Source: JAGNXB01 sp964471595
Lineage (GTDB): Bacteria > Bacteroidota > Bacteroidia > Chitinophagales > Saprospiraceae
Direction: 5' to 3'
Length of the DNA: 28,883 bases
Assembly (NCBI GenBank): GCA_964471595.1
Contig: CAYYGN010000031.1
Coordinates: 1 to 28,883, forward strand
The notes under the pieces were generated by a model. It ran no database searches. It saw only the letters and a program-made list of their open reading frames with translations, and was not told the DNA's origin. Positions within the stretch are counted from its first letter, which is position 1. Each line of letters starts with the position of its first letter. Both the position numbers and the translations under genes were made by a program. Shown piece by piece: positions 18,001-22,977 of the stretch.

Positions 18001-18299
18001 CCGTCGAGGTACCAGAACATTTTGGTGGAACCCTGGGGGCGATCGTGGTAGTATTCGACGGTATCCCCACCGGCGCAGATATAAGTGGGCCCGTCGATCA
18101 CACCAAACTCTTCGATCTCGGGCACNNNNNNNNNNNNNNNNNNNNNNNNNNNNNNNNNNNNNNNNNNNNNNNNNNNNNNNNNNNNNNNNNNNNNNNNNNN
18201 NNNNNNNNNNNNNNNNNNNNNNNNNGGGGGTTGAGCGGTTCCCACGTACAGGAGGCTCATGCAAAAGGCGGTCCAGGTAATCTTCAGCCGCATAATCAT
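10881..18299 (-). CDS. Giant secreted repeat protein (adhesin-like), N-terminal part ending at an in-frame amber codon; contains an assembly gap
   Basis: The gene opens with a signal peptide (ATG at 18299, or 18293: MRLKITWTAFCMSLLYVGTAQ) and is open for 2472 codons to TAG at 10881-10883. The 100 Ns at 18126-18225 fall just after the signal peptide. Both sides are in the same nominal frame, but the true gap size is unknown. Domain order: Ig/PKD-like N-terminal part with DxCPGETY-type motifs (to about residue 365), about 15 four-cysteine HYR-like repeats of 82 residues (about 365-1590), PKD/Ig-like modules, an SprB-type repeat (ETCLDDDDGAVQI ... LPAGSYTVFARDTFNC), and four repeats of about 97 residues. 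Without the downstream part (8826-10868) the product lacks a type IX sorting domain. Probable role: long extracellular adhesin or matrix fibre; the ligand is unknown. Confidence 0.88.
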   Translation of the reverse strand: MIMRLKITWTAFCMSLLYVGTAQPXXXXXXXXXXXXXXXXXXXXXXXXXXXXXXXXXXVPEIEEFGVIDGPTYICAGGDTVEYYHDRPQGSTKMFWYLDGVLVQSGSTGQVRWWKTVWTTPGTYELCMDASQEPCIPVTDPPDPTCITIEVYEIPPVELDAQVCPGETYEYDGTPYMPGDYTINFENDDGCDSLIFLTVEELPIPETDLGLIELCEGECLEVGGMDYCDNGEFEVTLQQENDPYCDSIVIFEIVVYDADAGDLDFDSPVCPEDTVPITVTGHNNDPDFEQYILVVNDAGVIVAVYNGANGSFTYDDCGTFTVYSLNFHPDSGLEAPEVGDQVSAIDCSSGCCDMVDEPLVFEDTQAPTLVDPPASVTLTCLLALDTMPILTYNDNCLPTDTVSGVQTGDANLCEGGTITRTWTVIDICDNSVQHVQTITIEPYPEFEFINPPDDKTVICDSIPTDVPDLVVTNGVMGVCLHTDTIPGVLTGSADLCGGELTATWTYTDTCDRTITHTQVITVTPMPVPAWVNPPASTTIPCVDIPTSHPDLIITNGGNGDCEVRDTITPVVTGSADLCGGEITRQWSFEDPCGDQYFHTQVITVNPTPEADFVNPPGNQTVDCANIPTTHPDLTYTNGLTGGCAISGTVSPVVTGSADLCGGTITRTWTFTDACGREKSHVQTITANPVPQATFVNPPGNITVDCANIPTTHPNLDYTNGLSGACLISGTATPVVTGSADLCGGTITRTWTFTDACGRTSTHVQTITATPVPVAAWVNPPSSITVACADIPTTHPNLDYTNGLSGACLIAGTVAPVVTGSADLCGGTITRTWTFTDVCGRTITHVQNITATPVPVAAWVNPPSNITVVCADIPTTHPNLDYTNGLSGACLIAGTVTPVVSGSADLCGGTITRTWNFTDACGRTINHVQTITVTPVPEADFVNPPQSITVDCYNIPTSAPPLTYTNGLTGACLISGTANPTQSGSANLCGGVITYTWTFTDACGRTKTHTQTVTVTPIAPATFVNPPPNQNVTCENIPTSAPPLNYTNGETGSCAIMGSVPAVMSGSAGLCGGVIQFTWTFTDQCGRTIQHVQTVIVAPAPQANWINPPQSMTITCEQIPSGAPPLSYTNGLSGACGINGSVTPTQSGGADLCGGVINYVWTFTDQCGRIIQHVQTLTVTPVPEGNYQNPPPNIVTDCTNLPSNPPNLTFTNGLGGACGIFASVPPVQNGTPNACGGTYSYVWTFTDACGRTKSHTQVITINATPPAAFTSTPADITVACTAVNPDPGSLSYTNNLSGFCGINGSVNGQQTGFYDYCGGSLQNTWTFTDACNRTITHTQTVTVLPAPPAVFESLPQDLTVTCDNIPGPDQEITYSNGLSGNCVIQGSVLPFQSGSYDACGGAISFLWTFQDDCGRQIDHTQNITILPAPPPSFVGPPDDATVTCSEAEFLDPTPLISYSNYQFGDCENSGSVYGVQTSNYNECGGTVEYTWTLDACGTPVTHHQVLTVLPASDPVLEAAPPDLTLECGQPFPAPVELYYFNNEVSFCDISGFIYPEIVEVNNVQTNTWTFEHPCTGQTIVRVQTITGKPVPNMDVVPDTARICLGGSFDLGGLQIIDVNNAFPTITFHTGTPATAANQLTNLNVSPVAGTTYYIKGTTQFGCTAETTFHLAVDLPVTAGGDGGGFLCDGADSVNLFTYLGTPYDAGGTWLDPFNAGIDIFPPTNVSFVGANPGNYTFWYTVAPNGACKGDTAEVDLTLIDEIVITADSLVCDVSQDFYTVYFTLNGFTPSISIGSLTNLGNGKYSVSPVPVDSSLTITGTDPPSGCSATVVIDPPNCNCPPVPPPVNQGNPTICFGEPTPTLSVTVGQDDIANWYNAPNGGTLLAGNTLSYTPPVTQPGTYVYYVEAVNSMFPNCKSFVRTPVTLVILAVPNVQNASLKSCDAVGNGFATFTLSTANPLINGNPNNTFAYYGSLADAQNEVNPLPNSYTNTVPFQQVVYAVVKNAGGCVSIAQLTLIVFPRIQLTLNVTHETCLDDDDGAVQISSTGGTGQVLYSMDNSNYSAQTNYQNLPAGSYTVFARDTFNCQVSQAFTVQPGLELTIAAFTVVCNNNGTASDATDDFYTITFTVTNNQGNAGTFSVTGPGVNQGPFTYGQSHNFTLPANGQSLTLTISDAVKGCPKSQQIGPLNSCSTDCLLTIAQLQKACNDAGTNADPVDDFYTFTVNATAINPGPSNSFQVFAGGVLVGTFTYGTGGMFTLPADGSNPVILFVDADDSQCFDSQLAGDLDPCSNTCVLTANITQINCDNLGTGNDFLDDVFTFNLTVTGLNTSGSWYVSGNPGVTYTYGSAQPFGPYLIANGPFTLTLVDSNDPGCTVTVNVNPPPPCSEPCELEVSSLVIGNCDDNNTGPILDDDFFQVTFIVTAVSGAVTQYQVEYNGNVYGPYNYGTVATIPGLPANGQDIVLVIVDANNNQC
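13533..17210 (-). repeat. Tandem array of about 15 repeats encoding 82-residue four-cysteine HYR-like domains
   Basis: Equivalent codons (the aromatic or neighbouring residue before the VNPP-type motif) lie at 16956, 16710, 16464, 16218, 15972, 15726, 15480, 15234, 14988, 14742, 14496, 14250 and 14004. That gives twelve consecutive intervals of exactly 246 bp. The first repeat (anchor 17193) and the last (anchor 13755) deviate. A typical unit reads FVNPP-NITVDC-NIPTTHP-L-YTNGLSGACLI-GT-PVVTGSADLCGG-ITRTWTFTDACGRT-THVQTIT-TPVP. It has four conserved cysteines, as expected for disulfide-stabilised extracellular Ig-like modules. Central copies (about 15500-16460) are the most alike; outer copies are diverged. 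Confidence 0.93.
18126..18225. other. Assembly gap of 100 Ns
   Basis: Exactly 100 Ns mark a scaffold join, a conventional length for a gap of unknown size. It lies inside the giant minus-strand gene between the signal peptide and the first mature domain. Both the amount of missing protein and the reading frame across it are unproven. Confidence 0.98.
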
Positions 18300-18403
18300 C
18301 CGTTTTCTATCATTCCGTTGGTGGATGTTGTCCGCCGTTGCTTCCGGAACAGGTAACCGACGAGGATGGCCATCAATACGAGCAGCCTGTGCGCAGGGTC
18401 CAT
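18296..18403 (-). CDS. Possible small single-pass membrane protein overlapping the giant gene start
   Basis: A 35-codon frame from the ATG at 18403 encodes a short hydrophobic segment followed by a basic cluster (HRLLVLMAILVGYLF then RKQRR). Its TGA overlaps the ATG at 18299 as ATGA, the arrangement typical of translational coupling. A longer frame with a TTG start reaches 18493. I do not recognise the protein. Its reality rests only on the overlap and the hydrophobic-plus-basic pattern. It may be chance, especially as the true giant start could be the ATG at 18293. Confidence 0.22.
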   Translation of the reverse strand: MDPAHRLLVLMAILVGYLFRKQRRTTSTNGMIENG

Positions 18404-18639
18404 GCATCCCCATTGCTCCAGGCTTACCGACCCGGCCACCTGCTCGGGTCCTTGATCCGGCGCCCCGTGACTCCTGTCGAGCAGCGGGTTCAACCGGCAA
18501 ACAACCTTTAAAGATAAACCTTTCCGCGAAATGTGAACAACATGTTAACATTTTGGGACATTTTTTCGCGGTCCCCGGAATTGTAATCCCAGTCACAAAA
18601 AATCCTGCCGGGCATCATGCCGGGGAAAGACGGCGGTCA
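18404..18639. other. Intergenic region between divergent genes with nested inverted repeats
   Basis: CCGCGAAA (18524-18531) and TTTCGCGG (18564-18571) form an 8-bp perfect inverted repeat. The arms can be lengthened by AAATGT/ACATTT if three T residues bulge. Overlapping palindromes AACATGTT (18539-18546) and TGTTAACA (18543-18550) sit almost at the centre. Position and symmetry suggest an operator or RNA hairpin, but no known site is recognised. No other gene was seen in this stretch. Confidence 0.35.
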
Positions 18640-18670
18640 TTGACATCGCTTCCCATGAGGTGGACCTTTG
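18640..18670 (+). promoter_or_regulatory. Possible promoter of the 18704 lipoprotein
   Basis: TTG (18640-18642), a 20-bp spacer, then GACCTTTG (18663-18670), which differs from TAnnTTTG only at the first base. It lies 33 bp before the ATG. Confidence 0.3.
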
Positions 18671-18703
18671 CTTCCTCTTCCATAACCTTTCAAACTCCTC
18701 GCC

Positions 18704-20122
18704 ATGAAAACGATCCCACTGAATTTGATGAGGACCATCCGGTACTTTTTTGTGAGTACGATGGTCATGAGCCTCCTGGGTGTCCAGGGGTGCAAAAAGG
18801 ACAGTGATGACAATCCGGATGACACCATTTCGGTGACACAAACCATCACCTCTACGGATCCCGGCGGTGTACTGACGCTGGAAGGCAATTCGTTGATCGT
18901 ACCACCCGGTACGGTGCCTCGTCTGGCCAACGGAGATCCTGCCACCGTCAACTTCTCGGTAGAAGTCAATGTGGAGCTCCCTCAAGCCCTGCCTTCGAAC
19001 ATGAAGCTGGTGGGCGAAACCGTCCATTTCGGACCTGAGGGATTCATCATGTCCGAAGCCATGTATGTCCTCTTCCAACTTCCGGAAGGGGTGGCCGTGG
19101 ACCAGGTTTCCGTCATCGGATACGACAACGTCAATGACAAGTACGGCGTGTATCCGATCACGTATTACGACCCCGACAAACAGGAAGTGGGTGCTGCCGT
19201 GTACGAATTGGGTTATTACATGCTCGCCAATGTAGCGGAGTTGAACCGCGTAAGGAACAACACCGCATCCGGCGGCATCCGGATCAACAACGTGAACTCG
19301 TACGGTTGGTACCCAAGCTCAGCCGGCAACTCGGTCAATGCCTCTCAGGCCTACTCCAAGCTGATCATCACCAACTTTGTTCCGAAATATCCGGACCAAA
19401 TGAGCTATTGGGCTCCCTATGATCCCAATTCCAATGGTGGTCAGCGCTGGTGGGAAGCTTCCACGCCTCCTCATGTCACTGGATGGGGTCCCAATCACTC
19501 TTTGGGTATAACCTGGTACGGACCACAGGGTACCTATACGGCACAATTGGTGGTTTCCTACAAGGAAAGCCTGTTTGACTTGCCGAAGTGCAAACAGTAT
19601 TCACTTCCGCTGACATTCACGATTGATGAAGCGGTGACCTGTACGAGCATGAGTACGTGCAGCGGTTGGTCGCCCGGTCCGAGCGTCCCCTCCGGGGGTA
19701 CGTGGTCCGACATTCCTTGCGGGACTTACAAACCTCTGGCCACCGTGCCGGTCTGCACCGGTGAATTCCAGGCAACGCTTACCTGGTACAACGGCAACGG
19801 ATACAGCGGAGAAAGTGATGTGGACCTTCACCTTTACGGCCCCGACGGACTCCATGTGTACTACAGCAACAAAAACCCGGGTATTGGCGGCATTACGCTG
19901 GACCGTGACATGATTTCCGAAACCGGATGGGTCCAGGAGAACATCTGCGCGCCCACGCTGTCCGGCATGCCCCGGGGTGATTATGAACTTCAGGTGCATC
20001 TCTTTGACGGAATGGACAAGGACTTCCAGGTCCGGCTTCTCCGTGGCGGGACCGCCAACAGTTATTCCGGAAGGGTAACGAACGACAATCCCACCAAGTC
20101 GATCATCAAGTTCAGACTCTAA
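18704..20122 (+). CDS. Lipoprotein with ZU5-like and DUF2135/YfaP-like regions
   Basis: This is a 472-residue protein. The signal peptide ends in a lipobox at Cys30 (LGVQGC), followed by a charged linker (KKDSDDNPDD) of the kind seen on outer-membrane lipoproteins. Residues about 45-155 resemble a ZU5 domain (GGVLTLEGNSLIVPPGTVP, then ETVHFGPEGFIMSE). Residues about 350-470 resemble DUF2135/YfaP (ATLTWYNGNGYSGESDVDLH, then LYGPDG and GGITLDRDM). A cysteine-containing central part (CTSMSTCSGW) lies between. Family matches are by eye and moderately sure; the cellular role is unknown. It is a single-gene unit, divergent from the giant adhesin gene and closed by a strong terminator. The 404-bp spacer to the giant gene could hold shared regulation. 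Confidence 0.82.
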   Translation: MKTIPLNLMRTIRYFFVSTMVMSLLGVQGCKKDSDDNPDDTISVTQTITSTDPGGVLTLEGNSLIVPPGTVPRLANGDPATVNFSVEVNVELPQALPSNMKLVGETVHFGPEGFIMSEAMYVLFQLPEGVAVDQVSVIGYDNVNDKYGVYPITYYDPDKQEVGAAVYELGYYMLANVAELNRVRNNTASGGIRINNVNSYGWYPSSAGNSVNASQAYSKLIITNFVPKYPDQMSYWAPYDPNSNGGQRWWEASTPPHVTGWGPNHSLGITWYGPQGTYTAQLVVSYKESLFDLPKCKQYSLPLTFTIDEAVTCTSMSTCSGWSPGPSVPSGGTWSDIPCGTYKPLATVPVCTGEFQATLTWYNGNGYSGESDVDLHLYGPDGLHVYYSNKNPGIGGITLDRDMISETGWVQENICAPTLSGMPRGDYELQVHLFDGMDKDFQVRLLRGGTANSYSGRVTNDNPTKSIIKFRL

Positions 20123-20143
20123 TGGCAGGATAAGGTGAATGCT

Positions 20144-20175
20144 GCCCCGTCTCCCTCAGGGAGGCGGGGCTTTTT
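20144..20175 (+). terminator. Rho-independent terminator after the 18704 gene
   Basis: GCCCCGTCTCCC (20144-20155) pairs with GGAGGCGGGGC (20159/20160-20170) with one T-G wobble and a very short loop. TTTTT follows at 20171-20175. There is no matching A run on the left, so it acts mainly on the plus strand. Confidence 0.85.
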
Positions 20176-20194
20176 CATATCCGGCACCTGGGGA

Positions 20195-21337
20195 TTATTC
20201 GCCCGTCAACTCGCGGTACAATGCCAACAACTGTTCGCTGATGAGGGCGCCTTTGAAACGGGCGGCATAATCCTTTCCCATTCGGGTCATGGGGAGGCGG
20301 ATGTCTTCGCTCTCGAGCACGCGGGCGAGTCCGTCGGCGATGGAGGCGGGATCTTCGGGATCGACATACACCGAGCCCGGCCCCCCTGCCTCCGGTAGCG
20401 AGGATCGATCGCTGGCCACCACCGGCACCCCACTGGCCAATGCCTCGAGAACCGGGAGACCGAAACCCTCAAAAAGGGAAGGCATGGCCAACAGAATGGC
20501 GCCCTGGTAAATGGCGGGCAAGTCGGCATCCAGGACTTCCGGGCGAAAGAGCACCCGTTCGGTGAGATGATGGGATGCGATGTACCGCTCCACTTTTTTC
20601 TGATAGGAGGTGGGCTGGCCCACCACGACAAGCGGTACGTTCAGTTCGGCCGGCAGCAACTCCAGAGCGATGACCAGATTGAGCAGGTTTTTCCGTTCGT
20701 TGACGGTACCGACACACAGCATATAGGATTGAGGAAGCAGATGGCGCTTGCGGGCAGCTTCCCGGGTTTTGGCAGGTACGGTTTTGTAAAAGGCGCTGTG
20801 GCATGCCTGGTAGATGACGCGGATGCGCTCCTCGGGGATCCGGTAAGCGGCGAGGACATCGCGTTTGGTGGCTTCGCTGATGGCGATGATCCGGTCAGCG
20901 TTTTCACAGGCGTATTTGGTCTTGCCGTTATAGATGGACCGGTCCACACGGGAGTAATATTCCGGGTAATGCCGGAAGATCAGGTCATGGACGGACACGA
21001 CGGCCGGGATACCGGTTTTGCGGATGCCGATAGGCAACTCGTTGCTCAGGCCATGGTAAAGCTGGACCTGGTCGCGTACAATTCCTTTGGCGATACCGAC
21101 TGTACGCCAAAGGGTGCCGGGCATACCGCGCGGAGGGGTATGGATGACAAAGTTTTCGGTTTGAAGGAAGGTCTCACAATCGGGGCGTTGGCCGGTGTCG
21201 GGCGTATAAAGGTGGCAGACCAGTTCGGGGTGGCATTCCGCCAGGGAATGGACGAGGGAGCGGGCGTAATTGCCCAGGCCCGAGTGGTTGAGGAACAGTC
21301 GCTTGGCGTCGTAACCTATGTGGCGGAGGCGAGACAT
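20195..21337 (-). CDS. Glycosyltransferase family 4 (GT-B) protein
   Basis: This 380-residue protein has the GT-B architecture of family 4 retaining glycosyltransferases. The N-terminal acceptor half has a glycine-rich loop (HSGLGNYARSL, residues 18-28), SVHDLIF (115-121) and ISEATKRDV (153-161). The C-terminal nucleotide-sugar half has LCVGTVNERKNL (207-218) and the E-x7-E motif in FEGFGLPVLEALASGVPVVA (Glu290, Glu298), with SLPEAGG after it. It should transfer a sugar from a nucleotide donor at the cytoplasmic face of the membrane, for example in polysaccharide or glycolipid synthesis; donor and acceptor cannot be read from sequence. It starts 39 bp after the CDF transporter gene and is probably cotranscribed with it, though no functional link between them is evident. 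Confidence 0.92.
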   Translation of the reverse strand: MSRLRHIGYDAKRLFLNHSGLGNYARSLVHSLAECHPELVCHLYTPDTGQRPDCETFLQTENFVIHTPPRGMPGTLWRTVGIAKGIVRDQVQLYHGLSNELPIGIRKTGIPAVVSVHDLIFRHYPEYYSRVDRSIYNGKTKYACENADRIIAISEATKRDVLAAYRIPEERIRVIYQACHSAFYKTVPAKTREAARKRHLLPQSYMLCVGTVNERKNLLNLVIALELLPAELNVPLVVVGQPTSYQKKVERYIASHHLTERVLFRPEVLDADLPAIYQGAILLAMPSLFEGFGLPVLEALASGVPVVASDRSSLPEAGGPGSVYVDPEDPASIADGLARVLESEDIRLPMTRMGKDYAARFKGALISEQLLALYRELTGE

Positions 21338-21376
21338 GAATGCCTAAAGGTATTCCTTTCCGGGCATTCAAAAGGG

Positions 21377-22393
21377 TCAGGGTCGCTCTGTGGGTGTGTC
21401 CGATGACCAACGTGCATGATGCCGCTGATTGGACAGGCTGTTGTCCAGTGTCCAGGACAACTGGCGGTCAAAAGGGGCCTTTCGGTGCGGGCATTCCGGA
21501 TGGGCACAGATGGGGCAAGCCGCGGGGCGACAGCCATCCGTATGGACAAAAAGCTCGACGCGGTCACCGTATTGGTCGCGGACGGCTTTTTCGAGCGCTT
21601 CCACTTCGGCGTGGGCTTCCAGCACGTTGAAATACCAGGGTACAGTGAGGTGACAATCGATGTGGAGCACGGCGCCGTACTGGATGATGCGGAGGTTGTG
21701 GATGTCCACCCAATGCACCCGCCGGATATCCTGCAGGAAGGCGATCAGTTCCTTCAACAATTTGGTGTCGGCTTCATCCATGATCCCTGCGATGGAACGG
21801 CGCAGGATCCGGTAACCGGTGGCGCCGATGATAATGCCGAAGACCATGGCAATCAGGGCGTCCACCCAGGAGAGGCCGGTGAGGAGCACGAGGAGCAAGC
21901 CGGCCACCAGGCCGGCCGTTGACCAGGCGTCAGACAAAAGGTGGCGGCCGGAGGATTCGAGGGCGAGCGAACGGTTGCGCTTGCCGGTGCGGACGGCGAT
22001 CCATCCGAGAAATGCATTGAGGCCTCCTGCGGCGCCGACCAGCAGGATACCGGTGTCGAGACGGCTGATGTCCTGGGGCTGGAGGAGGCGATCCACGGAT
22101 TGCCAGATGATGAGGATGCCGGCGCCGGCAATCAGGGTACCTTCAATGGCCGCGGAAATGAATTCGACCTTGCCGTGGCCGTAGGGGTGGTTGGCATCCC
22201 GAGGCCGGGCAGCCAGATGCAGGCTGTACAATCCGAGCAGGGCGCTCAGGACGTTGACCGTGCCTTCGAGGGCATCGGTGAGGATGGCCACTGAATTGGT
22301 GAGGTACCAGGCGATGACCTTGATGACAAACAACAGGATACCGGCCGTGAGGACCCATACCTGCACACGTATGTTTTGCCGGGCCATTTGCAT
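21377..22393 (-). CDS. Cation diffusion facilitator (CDF) family metal transporter
   Basis: CDF proteins export divalent cations such as zinc, manganese, iron or cobalt in exchange for protons. The 338-residue protein (start at 22393; 22387 is possible) has six membrane segments, the cytoplasmic signature HPYGHGK (69-75), HLLSD in the fifth helix (His151, Asp155: the HxxxD metal site) and a C-terminal cytoplasmic domain. The matching site in helix 2 reads TDALEGTVN (Asp40, Glu43, Asn47), not the usual HxxxD or DxxxD. The C-terminus carries an unusual cysteine cluster (Cys288, 293, 296, 301 and His303) that could bind metal. A frame extension upstream to 22480 crosses a terminator hairpin and was rejected. 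Metal specificity cannot be assigned. Confidence 0.92.
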   Translation of the reverse strand: MQMARQNIRVQVWVLTAGILLFVIKVIAWYLTNSVAILTDALEGTVNVLSALLGLYSLHLAARPRDANHPYGHGKVEFISAAIEGTLIAGAGILIIWQSVDRLLQPQDISRLDTGILLVGAAGGLNAFLGWIAVRTGKRNRSLALESSGRHLLSDAWSTAGLVAGLLLVLLTGLSWVDALIAMVFGIIIGATGYRILRRSIAGIMDEADTKLLKELIAFLQDIRRVHWVDIHNLRIIQYGAVLHIDCHLTVPWYFNVLEAHAEVEALEKAVRDQYGDRVELFVHTDGCRPAACPICAHPECPHRKAPFDRQLSWTLDNSLSNQRHHARWSSDTPTERP

Positions 22394-22397
22394 CCTG

Positions 22398-22405
22398 CAA
22401 AGTAA
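22398..22405 (-). promoter_or_regulatory. Possible -7 box directly upstream of the CDF gene
   Basis: On the minus strand TTACTTTG (22405-22398) differs from TAnnTTTG by one base and lies 4 nt before the ATG at 22393, between the gene and the terminator at 22443-22475. No -33 element is clear. A perfect hairpin (CCGGGCA-GAA-TGCCCGG, 22416-22432) sits just upstream and could be an operator. Confidence 0.28.
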
Positions 22406-22442
22406 GGAAATCCATCCGGGCAGAATGCCCGGGCGATCATGC

Positions 22443-22475
22443 AAAAACGGCCACCTGCTCGTTTGCAGATGGCCG
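22443..22475 (-). terminator. Rho-independent terminator of the small 22626-22823 unit
   Basis: On the minus strand CGGCCATCTGC (22475-22465) pairs with GCAGGTGGCCG (22458-22448) through 11 pairs including one G-U. TTTTT (22447-22443) follows. The mismatch on the plus strand shows that the minus orientation is the intended one. It separates the small gene upstream from the CDF gene. Confidence 0.8.
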
Positions 22476-22625
22476 GGCACAGGAAAGAGAGCTAAAAACC
22501 AAACAGCATGATTATTTCAGGAAGCCGGCCTGCCATTTGATCCATCCGACCTGAGGCATGGGTACGGTTCACCAACACCCGGTCAGGGGATGAACACCGG
22601 ATTTCAATAGGGGGTCAAAGGACCC
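22476..22625 (-). other. Probable 3' untranslated region of the small unit
   Basis: About 150 bp between the small membrane-protein stop and its terminator. The only frame with an ATG on this strand encodes 15 residues (MPQVGWIKWQAGFLK, 22558-22511). It is too short to judge. No RNA gene is recognised. Confidence 0.35.
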
Positions 22626-22823
22626 TCAGCGGGCTTCGGCCCATTGGGCGTGGTTGTCTGTCGTTCCTGTGGAGCGGACGGGTTGCTCATAACGAAGCGC
22701 CCGTTCCTGTCGCTCGGGCTGGAACTGGCTGAACCAACTGCCGATAAATACGATGAGCAAGCCGGCCAGGAGGAGTCCGATCACGGTGCGGTCATTCATA
22801 CGGAAGGGCGTGGAGGAGGTCAT
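22626..22823 (-). CDS. Small single-pass membrane protein
   Basis: The protein is 65 residues from the ATG at 22823, or 57 from the ATG at 22799 (MNDRTVIGLLLAGLLIVFIG). There is one hydrophobic helix at the N-terminus and then a charged tail (QPERQERALRYEQP). The start superficially resembles the N-terminus of YidC, but the rest of YidC is absent and the frame closes with TGA, so no function is assigned. The unit has its own well-formed promoter (22853-22882) and its own terminator (22443-22475), which argues that it is expressed. Its transcript of about 400 nt is longer than the coding region needs. Confidence 0.55.
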   Translation of the reverse strand: MTSSTPFRMNDRTVIGLLLAGLLIVFIGSWFSQFQPERQERALRYEQPVRSTGTTDNHAQWAEAR

Positions 22824-22852
22824 ATATCAGGTCGTTTTTGTTTTGCCAGGCA

Positions 22853-22882
22853 CAAACATACAACAATTTGTTTTATTGCAAA
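22853..22882 (-). promoter_or_regulatory. Bacteroidota-type promoter of the 22823 gene
   Basis: On the minus strand TTTG (22882-22879), an 18-bp spacer and TATGTTTG (22860-22853) match the TTTG ... TAnnTTTG pattern exactly. The predicted RNA start near 22846 lies 20-25 nt before the ATG at 22823. Confidence 0.6.
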
Positions 22883-22953
22883 CATTTTGTGTCAAAATAT
22901 TTTCTGACGGCCTGTACCACGGCCGGGAATGGCACCGGTAGCCACCGAATGGC

Positions 22954-22961
22954 TATCTTGG
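22954..22961 (+). promoter_or_regulatory. Possible -7 box of the fabG unit
   Basis: TATCTTGG differs from TAnnTTTG at one position and lies 16 bp before the fabG ATG. No convincing upstream TTG was found. Confidence 0.33.
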
Positions 22962-22977
22962 CACGTTCAAAACCTGA

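Noticed and set aside
13296..18356. Long plus-strand frames (13296-14864, 15357-16022, 16164-18356) inside the giant gene
   Set aside because: They mirror the 246-bp repeats of the minus-strand gene, show no plausible protein motifs, and one crosses the N gap.
22416..22479. Attenuator upstream of the CDF gene using the repeated CCGGGCA/TGCCCGG segments
   Set aside because: CCGGGCA occurs at 22416-22422 and 22473-22479 with TGCCCGG at 22426-22432. The competing strand is transcribed only after the terminator's U run, so it cannot prevent termination there.
22626..22823. Truncated yidC gene
   Set aside because: Only a generic short N-terminal membrane helix resembles YidC, and no remnant of its periplasmic or insertase domain follows.
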